Shown: positions 1 through 11,531, counted from the first letter of the stretch. The stretch is DNA of 64,000 nucleotides from Orobanche coerulescens (GCA_033398695.1 CM065802.1:83066096-83130095), one strand, 5' to 3'. The notes: a model not told the origin generated them from the letters alone. Numbers and translations are program-made.

Positions 1-7
1 GGAGGCT

Positions 8-1567
8 ATGGCCATCCTAAGGGAGCGACGGAGAGCATTCGACGCGCCCGCAATTACCCCATCAGCCATCCGCCGCGCGGGCAAATGGAAGCTCAAGGGG
101 TTACTTGTCGAGCGATCATTAGGAAGCCCCGATTCGCAAGCAGAAGCGCTCGTGAGGCGGGACGGTTCCATTTTCAGCCGCCTAGGCAGCGACCCATCTT
201 GGCGACTGAGGCATTCTGGCCCCAGCCACGAGACGACGGAGCCCGAATCCGTCACCAGGAGTTCAGCTTACCCAATTCCCAGAAGGCAGACCAGTCATCT
301 GGCTCCTCCTCGCCGAAGAACCAAGATTGGCGGCGGCGACCTCATCGCCTACCGTGGAGCCAGGAGATCGGTACACGATCGCCTCGTCTCCCACTCCGAG
401 AGACAAACCACGAGCGACCAAGCTACGGCGATGGCCGCGATGCAACGCCATCTCGATGGCATGAAGGCGCTCCTAGAATCTGAGGCAGGCGCCAGGAGAA
501 AGATCGCTGAGCCGAGCGAGCCGCTCGCGGTCCAGATCGAACTCGCCCCCGTGCAGTCAAGGATCACTCCTCCTCAAACACCTTTGTACGAGGGGAGATC
601 GGACCCCAAGACTCACCTGAGCAAGTTCCGGATCTACATGACCGGATGCAGAGCATCAGACATGACCAGGTGCCGAATGTTCCCTTTGACATTGGGCGAA
701 CTGGCCCATAGGTGGTACATCTCACTGCCACCTCGATCGATCAGTTCCTTTGAACAATTGGCGAACGACTTCACAACGTACTTCGCCGCCAAGGTCGCTC
801 GACCAGAAGGTCCCCACCGCATGATGTAAATCAGGCAGGGGGATGACGAGACCGATGCAGACTACATCGACCGGGTGGATGAGATAATCCTCAACGGCGA
901 GCCCGTAAGCGACGAGATCGCCTTCTACTCGGTCCTAGGGGGATTCAATGGTCTTTCGCCCATGTTCAGGCACCTTACGAAGGACATCCCCCCGACCAAC
1001 GCAATCTTCCGTGCCAAGACCGCGGACTTTTTGGCCAGGTGGAGGTTGCTCGCCCTTCGCCAAGGCGAGGGGGCAGAGACGGCGATCGCCAAGTTCAACA
1101 AGGCGGTCGCCAAGCCACCCGGTGATTTCAGGACCTTCGAGGATGTGGAAGCCCATCTCTACCACAACCTCAATCTATCCCCGGCTCATATTTTCTACGC
1201 CATTCAAGGGCGCGAGCGGCTAAGTAAGCCGAAGGCGGTAAGGGACCACGGTCATCTGGACCGCAACAAATTTTGTGCTTACCACAAGAGTCCCGGCCAC
1301 AACACCGATCAATGCCGCGACCTCCTCAGATAACTCTGGAGATTGTTCGAGGAGGGCAAGCTGGACAGTCTAGTAACTTACCCGGAACCCCGGGCGGAAA
1401 GGATCATTTGCTGCGATCGTCGTCAGAACGACGATCGCCAGTCTCCCAGTCCGATCGCCAGAATCAAACACGGTCGCCCGAAGGCTAGAGTACAACGAAA
1501 GGCTACTGCCCAAGCAGACATCTCCAAAAATGGTGGACTCGCTCGCTATCTACAGTTCATCATCTAA
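8..1567 (+). pseudogene. Ty3/gypsy gag polyprotein with two in-frame stops
   Basis: A gag capsid-nucleocapsid polyprotein that would package element RNA in a cytoplasmic virus-like particle. One frame reads through from 8 to 1567 apart from TAA stops at 827-829 and 1331-1333, so the lesions are point nonsense changes, not frameshifts. The capsid part (about 560-1240) has the usual Ty3/gypsy run of a YEGRSDP-type start, a conserved W in the RWY segment and an RQGDDET segment just after the first stop. A zinc-knuckle-like motif (CAYHKSPGHNTDQC, around 1271-1312) uses C-x2-H-x4-H-x4-C spacing, as in Tat/Athila-type gags. The true start may lie left of the window. It cannot give a full-length product without readthrough. 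Confidence 0.75.
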
Positions 1568-2045
1568 CATGATGGACCAAGGCACGAGATCGCCTCCCCC
1601 AGCACAACGTATACCGTCGAGGATCGCCATCTAACTTGATGATCTGAGGTAGAAGAGTGCAGCCATGGTCCTGGAAGTCGATGGAACCGACTGCTTCGTC
1701 CATGCAAGGTTCCTTTGAGCTGCGATCGCTCGCCCTTCATTTAAATACGAGGCGGGCGTAGCCGAAGGACCCTCCAAACAAATCTGTGGACACGCTCGCC
1801 AGCCCTCAAAGGTTCATCATCTAACTTGGTGGACCCGGAAAATGCGACGCGTCCCTACCCCCGTCACAACGTATACCGTCGAGGATTGCCATCTAACATG
1901 ACAATCCGAGGTAGAAAAGTGCTACCAAGCCACGGACGTGGAGTCGATTAATCCAACGACGCCCCGTGCAAGGACTCCTCCAGACCAAGACCGCACGTCC
2001 TTCGTTTAAATACGAGGCGGGCGCAGCCTAACGGAGGACCCTCAC
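1556..2045 (+). repeat. Imperfect tandem duplication, period about 260 bp
   Basis: Two diverged units begin near 1556 and 1813. Both carry a TTCATCATCTAAC start, the phrase CACAACGTATACCGTCGAGG (1603 and 1865) and a TTTAAATACGAGGCGGGCG segment (near 1740 and 2007). They lie in the non-coding 3' part of the gag-only gypsy element, between gag and the polypurine tract. No coding potential is visible. Confidence 0.7.
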
Positions 2046-2354
2046 AATAAAGTGAGTCGCGAGACAAACCTACAGGTGGGATGTCCCTCGCGCACAAGAC
2101 ACGGTCATGGAGGTCGGTCCATCGAACTCCGCGACCATACACGATTCCTCAAGGTCGAAACAATCGGCCTTCTACGAGGGATTTGCAAAATTAAAGATCA
2201 CAAGAACAAGACCGAAGATAGCTCGCCAAAAGATCAGGTCGCCCAAGTCCGAGACCGAAGTCCGCTCAACGGATCACCCATCTTTATCCTAAACGATCGC
2301 CAGTAGAACCACCTCACCCCATGTCTTCAACATCAGAGCAAGTTGGGGGGCATT

Positions 2355-3307
2355 TGTTGCGTCGAGATTTATACACCTCAACAGGTGATCGGCACAAAGG
2401 TCGGGCGACCAAACCAGAGTCAAAAAGACCAAGGCAGACTTGCCGATCGAAAGACCCAGAACAGGACCCAGCGCCGAGCGATCGACTGCCAAGGCGATCG
2501 TCTCCCGGCAACTAGCGATTGTCCCAGGTGCCCGATCATAGACCACCGCCTCATTCCTCATAAGGCCAACATCCGCCAAGTCGGCTAAGGCCAAAACTCG
2601 GAATAGAGACCCACATGCAGATCCAGAAAAGGCGCCGCAGGACATGGATCGTTGACCCCAGCCTGTCATCATCTTCTCACCTACCGACAGACCCGCCGAG
2701 AGGTCCAAAGTGGACCTCCCGAGACAGCGACAGGAGACGCGTGTCATCCTCTCACTGGTTCGCACAGCTGGCTGCCAGCAGCAGCTGCGGACTTTGAAGC
2801 AACCAGCCCATGTGATAAAAGACGATCGCCCCCTTATTATAATACAAGAAAGGCAATCGCCCATTAGGATTAAAGGCATCCCAACTCCTATAAATAGAAG
2901 GCTTCCTGCACTTGGAACGGGGTCGGCTTTCTCGCTGCTTCACAGTTGGCTCCTCTCTCTTGGCTATGCTATAATCTTCGGACATCTTTCTGTCTCTCTC
3001 TCTCTCTCTCTCTCGGAACCTCTTAACACAAAGACGGTCGGCAGAGACGAGAACAAGAACTCCCTGCAGTTCAAGAACTCACAGAGCAGCACTCAAGAGC
3101 TAAATAACTAGGGTCTTTTACACTCATTGTATTTGTACTCCAACGTATTAGTATTAATAATATCTCGCGAGAGCATTCAAGCCCGGGACTAACAACCCCG
3201 ACAAATCTTGTGTTATTTACTTTCCCCACGGATGTGCTCTCGCATTTTTGTTTGCTACTCATCCATTCCAGCAATATCATCTCCAGATAATATTTTGGGT
3301 AGCAACA
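2355..3307 (+). mobile_element. 3' LTR of the gag-only Ty3/gypsy element
   Basis: The LTR starts TGTTGC (2355-2360) right after the G-rich polypurine tract and ends GCAACA (3302-3307), a perfect 6-bp terminal inverted repeat. A TATA box (TATAAATA, 2889-2896) marks the promoter. A (TC)11 microsatellite (2993-3014) follows in what would be the transcribed leader. Length is 953 bp. Confidence 0.8.
2993..3014 (+). repeat. (TC)11 microsatellite
   Basis: A pure TC dinucleotide run about 100 bp downstream of the LTR TATA box, so inside the predicted leader of the gypsy element. Confidence 0.9.
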
Positions 3308-3582
3308 ACGCCATAGCCAGTATCCTCCTGGAAGCTCATCTCTTCACGACCGCTACAAGCTCGATATCCCAAGAACCTAAAAACAAAGCCCACAATGGGG
3401 TAATATCCAATAATGATAATGATCACATAACGTCAATAATTACATATCAATGAAAATACTAAGTAAGGATACTACCAATGTAATCTTACCGCCATAACTT
3501 TACCAACTCGTGATAATCCTTACCAAAGTAATCCTTACCAAAATTCACATCTCGTATCCGCCACAACACAATAACTCATACT
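3308..3582 (-). mobile_element. Element E left LTR, fragment 1
   Basis: Closely matches 15199-15470 of the right E LTR, including the segments GCCATAGCCAGTATCCTCC and GGAAGCTCATCTCTTCACGA. It begins directly after the gypsy LTR and is cut by the hAT-like element at 3583. It is in the 3' (U5) part of the minus-strand LTR. Confidence 0.85.
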
Positions 3583-4296
3583 TAGGCCTGGGCAACTAAT
3601 CCCGAAGGCTCGGGCCCATCTCAGGCCCGTCTCGTCCCGCACCAGGACGAGACGAGACCAAAATTTTAAAACTCAAGGCACGTCCCGTCCCGTCCCATTT
3701 TAAAAACTTGGGACGGGCCGCGAGCCCAAATGTCAAATCCCGATGGGATCTCGTCCCGTCCCGTAATAATGTCTAGTTACTAAATTTATCCGACTACCAA
3801 GCCCAAAGCAGTCTTATCATCTAACATTTCTAACTTATCTCATTTACTTCTTTCGGGGAACGAAACTTCCATAAACCATGAAGAACTTGTGTATAGAAGT
3901 AGAGATCAGTGAGTATCTGACTGTGTTGTAATGTTCTTTATATTTATTACTTCGGGTGAAATAAGAAAGCATTCAGAGTTCTATGAACCATTTGTTCAAG
4001 AATTAACAAATGACTCACAACGATATTTGATAAATAGATTGGTTTAAAAAAAAACTTAAATTTATTGTCATGTAACAAGTCCAAATATTGTATTCATTTG
4101 AGAGTCAACATTGGTCAACGGGACCATTTTTCATCCCGTTCGTGTCCCGATCCCATCTCAATCCCATTCGAGACCGGGACGATCGGGATCAATTTTTCAA
4201 AAGTGAAATCCCATACCATCTCGTCACATAATTTTCAAATGGGACGGGATCGGGATTACCTAAAAATGGTCCCCTCCCGTCCCATGCCCAGGCCTA
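3583..4296. mobile_element. hAT-like non-autonomous element (MITE), 714 bp
   Basis: Bounded by a perfect 12-bp terminal inverted repeat, TAGGCCTGGGCA and TGCCCAGGCCTA. Subterminal regions are full of short CCCGTCCCGTCCC / GGGACGGGA motifs on both sides, as in hAT elements where such repeats bind transposase. No transposase coding is present. The flanking octamers CTCATACT and CTCTATAA share only their first three bases, so the 8-bp duplication is not clean. It lies at the junction between E fragment 1 and the LTR at 4297-6440, so its exact target is uncertain. Confidence 0.75.
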
Positions 4297-4596
4297 CTCT
4301 ATAATATCCGCATTTTTTTCTTTACCCAGTACTTTCTCGATCTGGTGCTTTTCTCGTGTTGGTGGCTCATGTGTAACCGTATGTGTATATCGAGAATACT
4401 TATTTTTGGATTTATTTTACTCAATTCCGCAATTGTTAACTTCTCCGTCACTTATTGATTCGATTCTCGTAATTATTGTTCGGAACCGCCGTTTTGGGGT
4501 TACCGTGAATCCATTGTATGTTATCATGCGTATTGTGTTGTTCCGTTTGATGCTTCGATCGTGTTTCGGTGTTTAGGACCGTTGTTATCCTGTGCC

Positions 4597-5046
4597 TAAC
4601 GCGCGCTAATATTATTGCATAGCGCACGCTAAGCATCCTTCAGTAGCGCACGCTACGCTTGTTGGTAGCGCGCGCTAGCGAGTTGAACCCTGGCAGTGGA
4701 AGTGAGCCTGTTTCTGATCTCAGTCCTCTGGACTAACAGTTTAGCGCACGCTATGTTTGTCTAGCGCATGTTATTGTCGAGGACTAGCGCGCGCTAGGTG
4801 TCCGGTAGCGCGCGCTAACGCGACAGTCCAGTACTGGACAGTTTACTACTGGACTCGGTCAGGTGCCCAGGTAGCGCACGCTATGTCCTGATAGCGCGCA
4901 CTACCGAGAGGCACTTGGCGCACGCTAATACCTGATTAGCGCACGCTAACGGTCCAGAACCTTAAATTCTGGACTGGGTGTTAGCGTTCTGGACTAGGTT
5001 ATTGTTCGATAGCATAAGCTAACTCTACATGATTAGCGCACGCTAA
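4597..5046 (+). repeat. Array of 12-bp palindromes, GC-core type (about 14 units)
   Basis: About fourteen copies of TAGCGCGCGCTA and close variants (TAGCGCACGCTA most often) are spaced irregularly at about 10-60 bp. Among them are copies of a second palindrome-like phrase, CAGTCCAGTACTGGAC (near 4825) and CTGGACT variants. The array ends about 12 bp before the TATA box. By position it is U3 promoter or enhancer DNA of the LTR. Confidence 0.85.
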
Positions 5047-5051
5047 TAACC

Positions 5052-5072
5052 CTCTGGTTATAAAAACCAGAG
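5052..5072 (+). promoter_or_regulatory. LTR TATA box inside an inverted repeat
   Basis: Arms CTCTGGTT (5052-5059) and AACCAGAG (5065-5072) flank ATAAA, so TTATAAAAA is centred in a perfect 8-bp stem with a 5-nt loop. It is directly downstream of the palindrome array and is the predicted core promoter of this LTR. Confidence 0.7.
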
Positions 5073-5675
5073 AGTTAACTGGAACAGTTCATTTTTTTTT
5101 TTTCCTTTTCTCCACCGAGAGCTGGGCGATTTGGGCGACTTGGGCGATTGGAGTGGGGCGATTTTTATCATTTATTCAAGATCTTGAGTCTCTAACACCA
5201 GATTATCATCATTTAATCATCTTCTACCTTTTGAATCAAGGTAAATCTTTTAGAACCCTATTTTGGGGGAGATTTGGGGGTTTTCACGTTTCGTTCGATT
5301 CGTTCCGTTTTGTTGGTTAATTCATGATGAATATGATTAATTTTTGTGATATTCTTAGTTTTCCTACGGATTTATGGTATATTTGGTGGTTTTGCGTAAT
5401 CGAGAGGGTTTGGTTGTGGTCCGCCCTCGTTGTTGTTCTTGTACGAATATACATGAATCGTAGGCGGGTTTTCGGGTGTATTTCGTTTCCGTATTCGTTT
5501 AGAAATGGTTGTGATTGTATTCTTAAAATCGTTAGGTTCGGTTTCGTTGGTTCCTAGCATTCGTTGGTGATTTTTCTTTCCATTCGTTGTGTCGTCAATT
5601 ATTCAAGGAAAGTATTTTTGGAAACCTTTATTCTTAACATGAAATGGTAATGTATATTGTGTGTGCTTTTCTCAC

Positions 5676-5910
5676 CTCGGGAGGGTCCAACGGGGCCTCG
5701 ATGGAATCCAATGGTATAGCCCTGGATTCACGAGTTTGTTTCGCTAGCCAGCTCGGGAGGGTCCTTAGAGGCCTCGAGCGGGATCAATGGTATAGCCCTG
5801 TTCCCGAGGCGATGCGTGGTGCGTGGTTTGTTTTATGATATGGCCAGCTCGGGAAGGTCCTTAGAGCCCTCGAGCAGGATCAATGGTATAGCCCTGTTCC
5901 CAGGGCAAAT
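5676..5910 (+). repeat. Tandem leader repeats in the LTR (three units)
   Basis: Units start near 5676, 5751 and 5846 with CTCGGGAGGGTCC (one variant CTCGGGAAGGTCC), and each ends with AATGGTATAGCCCTG. The reverse complement of the same motif occurs four times in element B (51982-52365). They lie downstream of the TATA box, so they would be transcribed. Confidence 0.8.
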
Positions 5911-6789
5911 TGATTGAATGTTTGTTTCCGAAAAAGACATGTCTAGTTTTGGTTTTGAAATGAATTTGGTGCATTGTACTATGAAATGTGTAAGCGAATG
6001 GTTTGCCTTGATTACTTGTACTAGCGTAATTGCTAACCCCTCTGGGGACTCATTTTGGGGAAGTTCTTGTTATGGATTTCAGGTTATGTTCATCCAGACG
6101 AGCGGGCGCTGGGACAGTACGAGGATGCTGGACAGGGTCGTTGACATGTGCAATTGAGTCTTTTTATTTCCCTTGTTCCTTTCATTATGGTTGTTTACTT
6201 TCAAACTTATAGATAGTACCCGCGAGTACTTAAGCTTTTCTCCTTGGATTGTGAATTGTATTCGTTGAAGTTATTTATGATTGTTGGTGTTGATTATTCC
6301 GCCGGTTGTACCGGGCGTGTTATTTGATTTTCATCTGAGTGATGTGTGTTTTTATTGTGGTAATTCGTGTCTAGCCTGGTGGATCCCATGTAGGGGTCCA
6401 CGGCACTGTAATATATCCTGAATATCTCGGGGGTGTTACATACTCATACCCAAACATCTGTACTATACCCCATGCAATACCCAAGGTTCTCAAAACATCA
6501 TAACTCACTGATACGAAATATACCAACTCTGACCAATTCAATCCATCAGATATCATTATCAAATCCCAACACGAAAATCGATTGCCCATCAAAGACAAAT
6601 ACCAAAAAGAAAATATGGAACATACCTCACGATACGCAATGCTACGATGAATCACGTCAGTCTAATCCGAGATCAGATCAACACAACATACGGACATGGT
6701 CCTAACACAAGACCTACAAATACATACTCACATGACGACATCAATATGCCCACAACAATAACAACAATGTATACTCAATGGAAATACGA

Positions 6790-7030
6790 TGATCCAGTGC
6801 ACAGAGCATAGATCCCAGGATGACCCTGTTAGATCAACACGAGGTCGATAACCAATAATATACATATGCACAACAACAACACATGGTAATCCAACGATCC
6901 AGCGCAAACAGCATAGATTCCCATGATGATCCTATCGGACCAACGCATGGTGGAAATACCTGTCCAACGATCCAGCGCACACAGCTATAGATTCCCATGA
7001 TGATCCCGTCGGACCAACGCATGGTGGACA
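6790..7030 (-). repeat. Internal repeats of the E LTR (three units)
   Basis: Three diverged units of about 95 bp share CGATCCAGCGCACACAG, CATAGATTCCCATGATGATC and GGACCAACGCATGGTGG phrases. The same block is at 15825-16060. As in the other LTRs it lies downstream of TATA on the coding strand, so it is the E counterpart of the leader repeats in the 4297-6440 LTR and in B. Confidence 0.75.
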
Positions 7031-8509
7031 TACGATAACAATGCACAACTGCATAATAACAACAATATAAAAATGCATGACAACAACAATACACTAGTGT
7101 ATCACAACATGAGCGACACAAGGTGATAAAAATGACCAGAGTACTTGCCCCGAGTCCTTCGAGAGCAATCTCGATGTCAAAACCATCACTGATAATTCCC
7201 TCAATATTCGACGATCCAAAAGTACCACGGACTGTAGATAACTCATATCCTCACATTTACCACAATATATCCTCGATACCCAGATATACCAATAATGAAT
7301 GGAAATCATATACATTATGATTTAACTCCCAAAAATCAGAAAACAACATATAATCCAAATCTCCAGAGTTCACAATAATAATCATTGTTATATGCACTAT
7401 AACCGAAATGAGACTGAAACCATTCATTAAGTATTATAAACTGAAAAAGTAATAACTTGCCTCAATACCGCCACGACGATGATGAAGTCGTTACCAATTT
7501 CCTTGCCTTCATCTACAAGCTCCTCAGCCCCGGCCAAAGAAATTCCCGAACATCCTCGAACACGACTGCAAAGCAAGATTCTAACCAATAATCAATCATC
7601 ACAACCTATTACAATAATTAATTAACAATAATCAGATAACAATCAACAACCGACATACCCAATCAATCAAACTCAACGGTTCCACAATATCTCGATCATA
7701 TACAAACCAAATAATTCGACTCAACAAATACGAACTCATATCCACAATACAAACCGCAACTCGATAATCATATCAATAATTAATCCAACCCAATAACAAG
7801 GATTACATAACATACTCTATCCCGAATTTAATCTCATATACGAATTAACAAGATTCCTCCTTGTTCATAATTGCAAATTCACAGTAAAATAATACGACCA
7901 ACATAATCGACAATCCGAACTATCCAAATAGTTAAATACCATTGATAATCATGTTATAAGATTAACCATAATCTTTCCAGATTCATCCTCATTATCATGA
8001 TTGTATTTCATCAAGAACATATGAAATCAACTACTACAATCAACATAATATTGGTTTTAATTATCAAATCCATGTTTATAATAAAAACCATTATATATCC
8101 CATCACATATTCCTCTTTGATGTGATATATACCAAGAACACCAAGAACACCATAATTCCATAATCATGTTTATAACAACCAACATATGGAAGACATATAT
8201 CATCATATTCTTCAACATATAATTCACATAACCTCAAGAATCACAACAACTACAACACAACCATCATCATATGAAGAAAATATCAACAACAATATCAAAA
8301 TCCGAAATTAAAGAGAGGAGTTATCCAACATACCTCTTGAAGAAGAACCACAACAATCAAACACTTCAAGAAACATCAAGGATTCCAAACCTCAAGCTTA
8401 TAATAGAACCATCAAGGAGTGAAGAGGGAAGAAGTTTGGGAGAAAGATATCTGTTTCTTCTCGTGAAGAAATGAAAGACGGATCCTTATTTTATAACATG
8501 CACAGATCA

Positions 8510-8834
8510 TTACGTACGTTAACACCCAACACTAACGTATGCTACATGTCCTACATAGCGTACGTAATCGGCATCCAGAGCTCACTGCCTCATTTCGTAC
8601 CTTGTATTACGTACGTAACACCTGTGCCATAGCGTACGTAACATAGAGTTGACTTGCTACAGTAACATACCCATTTAACGTACGTAATGAGCAATCCGTT
8701 ACGTACATTAACCTCTTTGTTGACTTGCCTTTTCGCACGCTAGCCGAAAGTTGCCGGCCATGGGACCCACTTGTCGGTCATAGCCTGATCCTGTCCAATT
8801 CTCTTCATAACGTACGTTATGTACCCTATGTAAC
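8510..8834 (-). repeat. Palindrome array, ACGT-core type, first half (left E LTR)
   Basis: Repeated TTACGTACGTAA-type 12-mers, including ATTACGTACGTTAA, CATAGCGTACGTAA and ATAACGTACGTTAT. The array continues at 12083-12277 beyond copia F and is present in full at 17574-18108. It is upstream of the minus-strand TATA box at 8488-8495. Confidence 0.85.
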
Positions 8835-9385
8835 TGTTGGAACATTTTGTTCCATACATAAATTAAAAGTGTTTTGATGATTAAAGTCGATAAACAAAAC
8901 AAAACAATGAAGAGGCGAAGAAAAGAATCGAAGAAAACGAAGTTGCAAAAAGGCATTCTGGACATAGCTAACGTACGTAAACAAAAGTGGTAAAAGAAAA
9001 GATACGATTGGATTCGGTGTTATTAGGATCAAGGATCTGGCATTATTAGAATCGCAATCGACATCTTCGTGAGGTTTATCTAGTACCGATAGAAAGCTAG
9101 AGAGGTTGATTCCTTGTCCTACGAAAAAGAAAACGGTTTAACTTGGACCGACACAAAGACAAGTACGAATGGTTTATCACGGACCAATAGAAGATGTGAT
9201 TGTAACGGTTATCCCTCGACCGATAGAAGAGAGGTGCAGAGGTTTTTATCTTGAACCTATAGAAAAAGATACCGAGAGAGTACGTAGACTCGTTTATAGT
9301 CGAACCTCTATAAATCCGTGCGTTATTTAATTTCCGCATTTTACGCTTCCGCATCACGGAGCAATATCCGATCTTGTACCCAACA
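8835..9385 (+). mobile_element. 5' LTR of copia element F
   Basis: 551 bp, TGTTGG to CCAACA, matching 11532-12082 along its whole length. TCTATAAATCC near 9307 is a possible TATA box. Confidence 0.9.
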
Positions 9386-9387
9386 AT

Positions 9388-9404
9388 TGGTATCGGAGAC
9401 AGTA
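9388..9404 (+). promoter_or_regulatory. Primer binding site of element F (tRNA-iMet type)
   Basis: TGGTATCGGAGACAG starts three bases after the LTR. The first eleven bases match the complement of the plant initiator tRNA-Met 3' end (TGGTATCAGAG) except for G in place of A at position 8. Confidence 0.75.
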
Positions 9405-9444
9405 CTCCAATACGCGGCTTAACATCCGAGGAGAAGATCCAAAA

Positions 9445-11012
9445 ATGTCATTTCAATTCTCTCCAGTCGAAGGCCTCGCTCTTAACCGACCACCATTTTT
9501 GATGGTTCAAATTTCATGACTTGGAAGAAAAAGATGTCCATATTCATCCGAGCATATGACATCGAGCTTTGGAAAGTAATATTACTTGGCCCAAAAGTTC
9601 CAATCAAATCTGACGGATCTCTTAAGAGTTTCGAAGAGTATAATGTCGAGGATTGGAAGAATGACCACCTAAATTGTAAGGCTACTCAATTTCTATTTTG
9701 TGCCTTAAATCCGGAAGAAATCAATCGTGTTTCGTCGTGTGAGAGTGCGAAAGAAATATGAAAAATTCTCGAAATCACACACGAAGGGACGACTCAAGTC
9801 AAGGAGACAAAAATCAATATGCTTCTCCATGACTACGAGTTATTTATGATGAAAGGTGACGAGTCCATCACCAATATGCTCGACCGATTCTCGGTTATCA
9901 CTAATGGACTTGCTTCGTTCGGAAAACCATTGTCTACTAGTGAAAAAGTCAAGAAAATATTACGATCACTACCTAGCGAATGGGACGGCACCGTGACCGC
10001 GATTATGGAATCTAAAGATCTCAACACGCTTGATTTTAGCGCCCTCGTTGGTTCGCTAATTAATTATGAGATCGTGTTAAAATCACGAAGTGTCAAGCCG
10101 AAACCGAAGGAACAATCGTTAGCCATGAAGGCTAAGATATCGAGAAAGAAAGAAGAAATCCTGGTGGAAGAAAGCGACGAAGAAGCGGCATATTATGCCA
10201 AGAATATTAATAAATTCCAAACCTTATTAAACCGGAGGAAGAAGGATATCTCGAGCGAAACGAAGAAATTCGACAACTCTTGTCGCCAATGTGGAAAACC
10301 AGGCCACTTCGCTAAACATTGTCGTGCTAAACCCAAAAAGGAGGTCCCCGTGGCAAGATGGAGTGATGAAGATGAAGACGATGAATTTATCGATCAAAAT
10401 AATCTCACTCTCATGGCCCGAAGTTCGTTCGACGACAGCGACGTCGAAAGCCAAGTAAGTACATCCTCTCGTGACGAGTTATTTGATGCATTTGAATTAT
10501 TGCATATGGATTTTCAAAACGCTTTATCCGAAATCAAATCCCTTAAGTTTAAAATTAAATCTTTGGAAATTGAAAATTCCAAAATTATCGAGAAGGGAAA
10601 ATTTGTTGAAATCGATCATTCAAAGTGTATTGAAAATGAAAATATTTTGAAGGATGATCTCGCTAAAATTCAAACCGAGCTTAAATCTTTGACAAAGAAA
10701 TTCTCGTGCGGAAATGAGAAATTTGAACAAATGCTTGGTGTTCAAAAGTTTACTTTGAATAAAGAGGGGTTAGGATTCAAAACACGTTCGAAAAATGAAT
10801 CCGTTAATTTCAAAATACCATATTGCGAAAAGTGTTTAAAAATCGGGCATCATATTTCAAATTGTAAAAGCCCTAGACGAACAATTAAATTAAGAAAATT
10901 TGGGTTCCTAAAGGAACAATTATTTCAAATATCGCTTATGTCTCGGAACAATAACCAACTATCGGTTGGATCCCCAAAAATTAATTTTGATATTTTACAA
11001 AGGGGGAGATAA
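9445..11012 (+). pseudogene. Copia gag (UBN2-type capsid, CCHC zinc knuckle, coiled coil) with two lesions
   Basis: A copia gag whose first ATG is at 9445. The frame is lost at a T run (9496-9500), where one base seems missing relative to the frame that follows. A TGA stops the second frame at 9759-9761, where the family normally has a tryptophan codon in the KEIW motif. From 9762 to 11012 the frame is open. It includes the capsid fold typical of UBN2/copia gag, a CCHC knuckle (CRQCGKPGHFAKHC, near 10282-10323), an acidic segment and a long coiled-coil-like lysine/glutamate-rich region. A second knuckle-like CEKCLKIGHHISNC is near 10825-10866. No protease or RT follows. The gag would form the particle that packages element RNA; this copy is unlikely to make full-length protein. 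Confidence 0.85.
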
Positions 11013-11531
11013 TACTTTCAAGGGGAGTTTATTTTTTTAAAAACGGGTATAAACTCCATCCTACTCATGCATTTATTTATCATAAATTAGTATCATGCAT
11101 ATTTTACATTTATTGCATATTTTTATTCAATTGGTATTTTATTGCACTTTTTGATGAATACAAAAAGGGGGAGAGATAGGAGAATGGAGAAATAAGTCGA
11201 AAATGGGATTAACCTTGAAAGGGGGAGAAAAATTGAAGAAAATCGAAAGCATACAAAAAGAATTAGAAAAATGAAATAGTTGAAAAATAAAAAGGAGAAG
11301 TCGAAATAACAGGAAAAGAAAAATGAGGAGACGTCGAAAAAGGGAACGAAAAATTTGAAAATGAGAAAAGAAAAGGAGAAGAAAGAAGGAGTCGAAAAAT
11401 AAATGAGAGAAGAACTAACGAAACGGATAAAGTCGAAAGCCTTGGTATGTACACATATACATATATTTGTATTTTTGCAGGTATATCCCATTGACGAAGT
11501 TTTGTTTTGTAATCATCAAAAAGGGGGAGAT
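11013..11531 (+). other. Untranslated 3' interval of F with polypurine tract
   Basis: Very purine-rich on the plus strand (GAGAAAA-type repeats, 11160-11400), with several AAAGGGGGAGA motifs. It ends in AAAAAGGGGGAGAT directly before the LTR, the plus-strand primer of reverse transcription. Pyrimidine-rich minus-strand frames here are only its complement. Confidence 0.75.

Larger units (their letters stand above)
1..3307 (+). mobile_element. Ty3/gypsy element (Tat-like), gag-only, 5' part outside the window
   Basis: The right part of an LTR retrotransposon on the plus strand: a gag region (8-1567), a non-coding stretch with an imperfect tandem duplication, a G-rich polypurine tract (AGTTGGGGGG, 2341-2350) and a 3' LTR ending at 3307. 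There is no protease, RT or integrase between gag and the LTR, so the copy is either a deletion derivative or a gag-only non-autonomous family. It is inserted in the left LTR of element E: the sequence after 3307 begins ACGCCATAGCC, and the same bases occur uninterrupted at 15199 in the other E LTR, which serves as the empty site. ACGCC is the likely 5-bp target duplication; its left copy lies outside the window. The Tat-like placement rests on the gag style and the LTR end and is an inference. Confidence 0.75.
4297..6440 (+). mobile_element. Chromovirus-like LTR (solo or 5'-truncated), plus strand
   Basis: This is LTR-type DNA inserted in E: E sequence stops before it and resumes at 6441 (ACTCATACCCAAAC, compare 15470). 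Its 3' end GGGGGTGTTACA (6429-6440) matches the ends of LTRs B, C, E and G in this window. It carries a palindrome array (4597-5046), a TATA box inside an inverted repeat (5052-5072), a T-rich leader and tandem leader repeats (5676-5910). The 5' end cannot be fixed because the hAT-like element abuts it. No internal region follows, so it behaves as a solo LTR. It is closest in its leader repeats to element B. Confidence 0.7.
6441..8834 (-). mobile_element. Element E left LTR, fragment 2
   Basis: Collinear with about 15470-17912 of the right E LTR. It includes the three-fold internal repeat (6790-7030), an AT-rich leader, the minus-strand TATA box (TATAAAAT, 8488-8495) and the first half of the palindrome array. 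Copia element F interrupts it at 8835. Short reading frames here are not conserved between the two LTR copies. Confidence 0.85.

Noticed and set aside
2289..2879. 196-codon minus-strand frame in the gypsy LTR
   Set aside because: Antisense to an LTR and its flank, with no domain and no second copy to compare. Likely chance in GC-richer DNA.
6371..8474. Several open frames of 60-95 codons on both strands in the E LTR
   Set aside because: They lie inside a non-coding LTR, are not maintained as homologous frames with conserved starts in the twin LTR, and have no recognisable domain.
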